In this document: piece after piece, positions 4,722-5,840 of the stretch | Layout of the letters: the number at the start of each line of letters is the position of its first letter | Numbering within the stretch: position 1 is the stretch's first letter | From: an uncultured Clostridia bacterium | GTDB lineage: Bacteria; Bacillota_A; Clostridia; Christensenellales; Aristaeellaceae | Direction: 5' to 3' | Assembly (NCBI GenBank): GCA_947165745.1 | Contig: CAMVBO010000127.1 | Location: 1 to 5,840 of the forward strand | DNA: 5,840 nucleotides | The notes under the pieces: generated by a model | The model's input: the letters and a program-made list of their open reading frames with translations, nothing else | What the model was told of the DNA's origin: nothing | Database searches by the model: none | Position numbers and translations under genes: made by a program

Positions 4722-5690
4722 TTACTTGATCACCTTCAGCGCCTTGCGGTCGATCGTCAGGGCGACGAAGATCAGGAAGATGACGCCCTTGACCAGCTGC
4801 TGGGTCTGCGGATCGTAGCCCAGGATGGCCAGGCCGCTGTTCAGCACGGCGTACATCAGCGTGCCGACCACGATGTTGGAGAAGCGCACCTTCGCGCCGC
4901 CGGTGATGGGCAGGCCGCCCAGCACCAGGGAGATCAGGATCTGGGTCTCCAGCTGGTTGCCCGCGGTGGCGGTGATGGAGCCGACCTTGATGACGTTGAC
5001 GAACGCCGCCAGACCGGTCAGCGCGCCCGCGCCGACGAAGGCCAGGAACTTCACGCGATCGGTGCGCACGCCGGAGAAGCGGGCGGCGGTCTCGCCGGAG
5101 CCCACGGCCTTCACGTCGTTGCCGATGCGGGTGAACCGGAACAGGAACCAGGCCACCACAAGCACCGCCACGGTGATGCCGATCTTCAGCCCGTCGATGT
5201 CCAGCGCCTTGATTGCGGCGCTGGCAGGCAGGGCGGTCTCGGTGGTGAAGTAGGCGCATACGCCGCGGAACAGGTACATCGTGCAGATGGTGACGATGAA
5301 GGACTGCAGCTTGAACTTCACGTGGAAGAAGCCGTTGATGGCGCCGATGGCCGCGCCGCAGAGGATGCCGCCCAGGATGGCCAGCGGCACGCTGACAAAG
5401 GACAGCGCGCTGACGACCAGGGAGGCCACGCCCAGCGTGGAGCCCTCGGTGAAGTCGATGGAGCCCAGCGTCATCACGAAGAACACGCCGGTCGCCACGA
5501 TGGTCGGATAGTAGATCTGGGAAAACAGCAGGCGCAGCTTCTTCGGGGTCAGGATCGTGCCCTGGGTCATGATGTTCATCACGATGATGATCACCACGAA
5601 GCCGATCAGCGGCAGCAGCGCCTTGAAGGTGTCTCCGGTCAGGAAGGCGCGGAGCCTGGACTGCTGGTTGTCACGATTCGTCTTTTCCAT
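4722..5690 (-). CDS. CUT2-type (RbsC-like) sugar ABC transporter permease
   Basis: This 322-residue protein has the normal length for a BPD_transp_2 permease, which forms the membrane channel of a monosaccharide or related importer. After a polar N-terminus of about 22 residues come roughly eight to ten membrane helices, for example about 25-42, 62-80, 85-119, 128-146, 168-186, 214-232, 249-262, 272-291 and 299-312. Family signatures are visible: GSIDFTEGSTLGVAS (the usual G-x-IDLSVGS), AAIGAINGFFHVKFKLQSFIVT, GNDVKAVGSGETAARFSGV (the cytoplasmic loop that contacts the ATPase) and LGGLPITGGAKV near the C-terminus. AAGGAGG lies eight bases ahead of the ATG and overlaps the stop of the ATPase gene, so the two are co-translated. 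The sugar cannot be told from the permease alone; ribose, galactose or xylose-type substrates, or other small ligands, are possible. No binding-protein gene is in view. Confidence 0.93.
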   Translation of the reverse strand: MEKTNRDNQQSRLRAFLTGDTFKALLPLIGFVVIIIVMNIMTQGTILTPKKLRLLFSQIYYPTIVATGVFFVMTLGSIDFTEGSTLGVASLVVSALSFVSVPLAILGGILCGAAIGAINGFFHVKFKLQSFIVTICTMYLFRGVCAYFTTETALPASAAIKALDIDGLKIGITVAVLVVAWFLFRFTRIGNDVKAVGSGETAARFSGVRTDRVKFLAFVGAGALTGLAAFVNVIKVGSITATAGNQLETQILISLVLGGLPITGGAKVRFSNIVVGTLMYAVLNSGLAILGYDPQTQQLVKGVIFLIFVALTIDRKALKVIK

Positions 5691-5703
5691 GTTCTCCGCC
5701 TCC

Positions 5704-5840
5704 TTAAACCATCTTCGCGATCAGGTCCTCTTCGCTCAGGGCCGGGTCGCGCGCGAACTCGCCGTTGATGCGGCCGTCCTTCATCACGAAGATGCGGTCG
5801 GACATGCCCAGCAGCTCCGGGATTTCCTCGGAGATCATGA
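5704..5840 (-). CDS. Sugar ABC transporter ATP-binding protein, C-terminal fragment at window edge
   Basis: Only the last 44 complete codons are in view. They read [21 protein letters not shown], then a charged tail ending in LIAKMV before TAA. The (S)[17 protein letters not shown](D/E)GR motif is the conserved end of the second nucleotide-binding half of RbsA/MglA-type double ATPases, whose signal is coupling ATP hydrolysis to CUT2 sugar import. The stop lies 13 bases before the permease ATG and is part of the TTTAAGGAGG that serves as the permease ribosome binding site. The rest of the gene lies to the right of the window. Confidence 0.9.
   Translation of the reverse strand, partial: MISEEIPELLGMSDRIFVMKDGRINGEFARDPALSEEDLIAKMV

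Overview
The window looks like the chromosome of a GC-rich, endospore-forming Firmicute, most likely in the class Clostridia. This rests on spoIIGA and sigE (the mother-cell sigma factor and its processing protease), a YlmC/YmxH-type PRC-barrel gene, nrdR, a PhoP/PhoR-like two-component pair, strong AGGAGG-type ribosome binding sites and Spo0A boxes. The genus cannot be read from the sequence. Everything looks chromosomal and intact. I see no mobile element, CRISPR array, tRNA or rRNA.

Layout. Bases 1-2842 are read leftward: ylmC (2588-2842), then nrdR (1980-2468), an OmpR/PhoB-family response regulator (1249-1950) and a membrane sensor histidine kinase that runs off the left edge (1-1252). 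nrdR has its own promoter in an AT-rich gap, with a perfect inverted repeat over the -10 box. The last two genes overlap by four bases (ATGA) and follow nrdR closely, so nrdR-regulator-kinase is probably one transcript. Bases 2843-3200 are a 358-base divergent intergenic region with no gene but three perfect and two near-perfect Spo0A boxes. From there spoIIGA (3201-3944) and sigE (3969-4676) are read rightward as an operon. A strong palindromic terminator at 4676-4709 separates sigE from a leftward CUT2-type sugar ABC transporter: a permease (4722-5690) and the C-terminal end of its ATPase (5704-5840, running off the right edge).

How the genes work together. Spo0A~P would bind the intergenic boxes early in sporulation and switch on spoIIGA-sigE. 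SpoIIGA then removes the pro-sequence of SigE in the mother cell. The leftward group pairs control of ribonucleotide reductase genes (NrdR) with an envelope-signal two-component system, and the sugar transporter is an unrelated neighbour. The most notable points are the Spo0A-box cluster, the arrangement of the sporulation locus (no sigG after sigE; ylmC and nrdR on the opposite strand), the nrdR-two-component linkage and the palindrome on the nrdR promoter. I found no evidence for a wholly new system.
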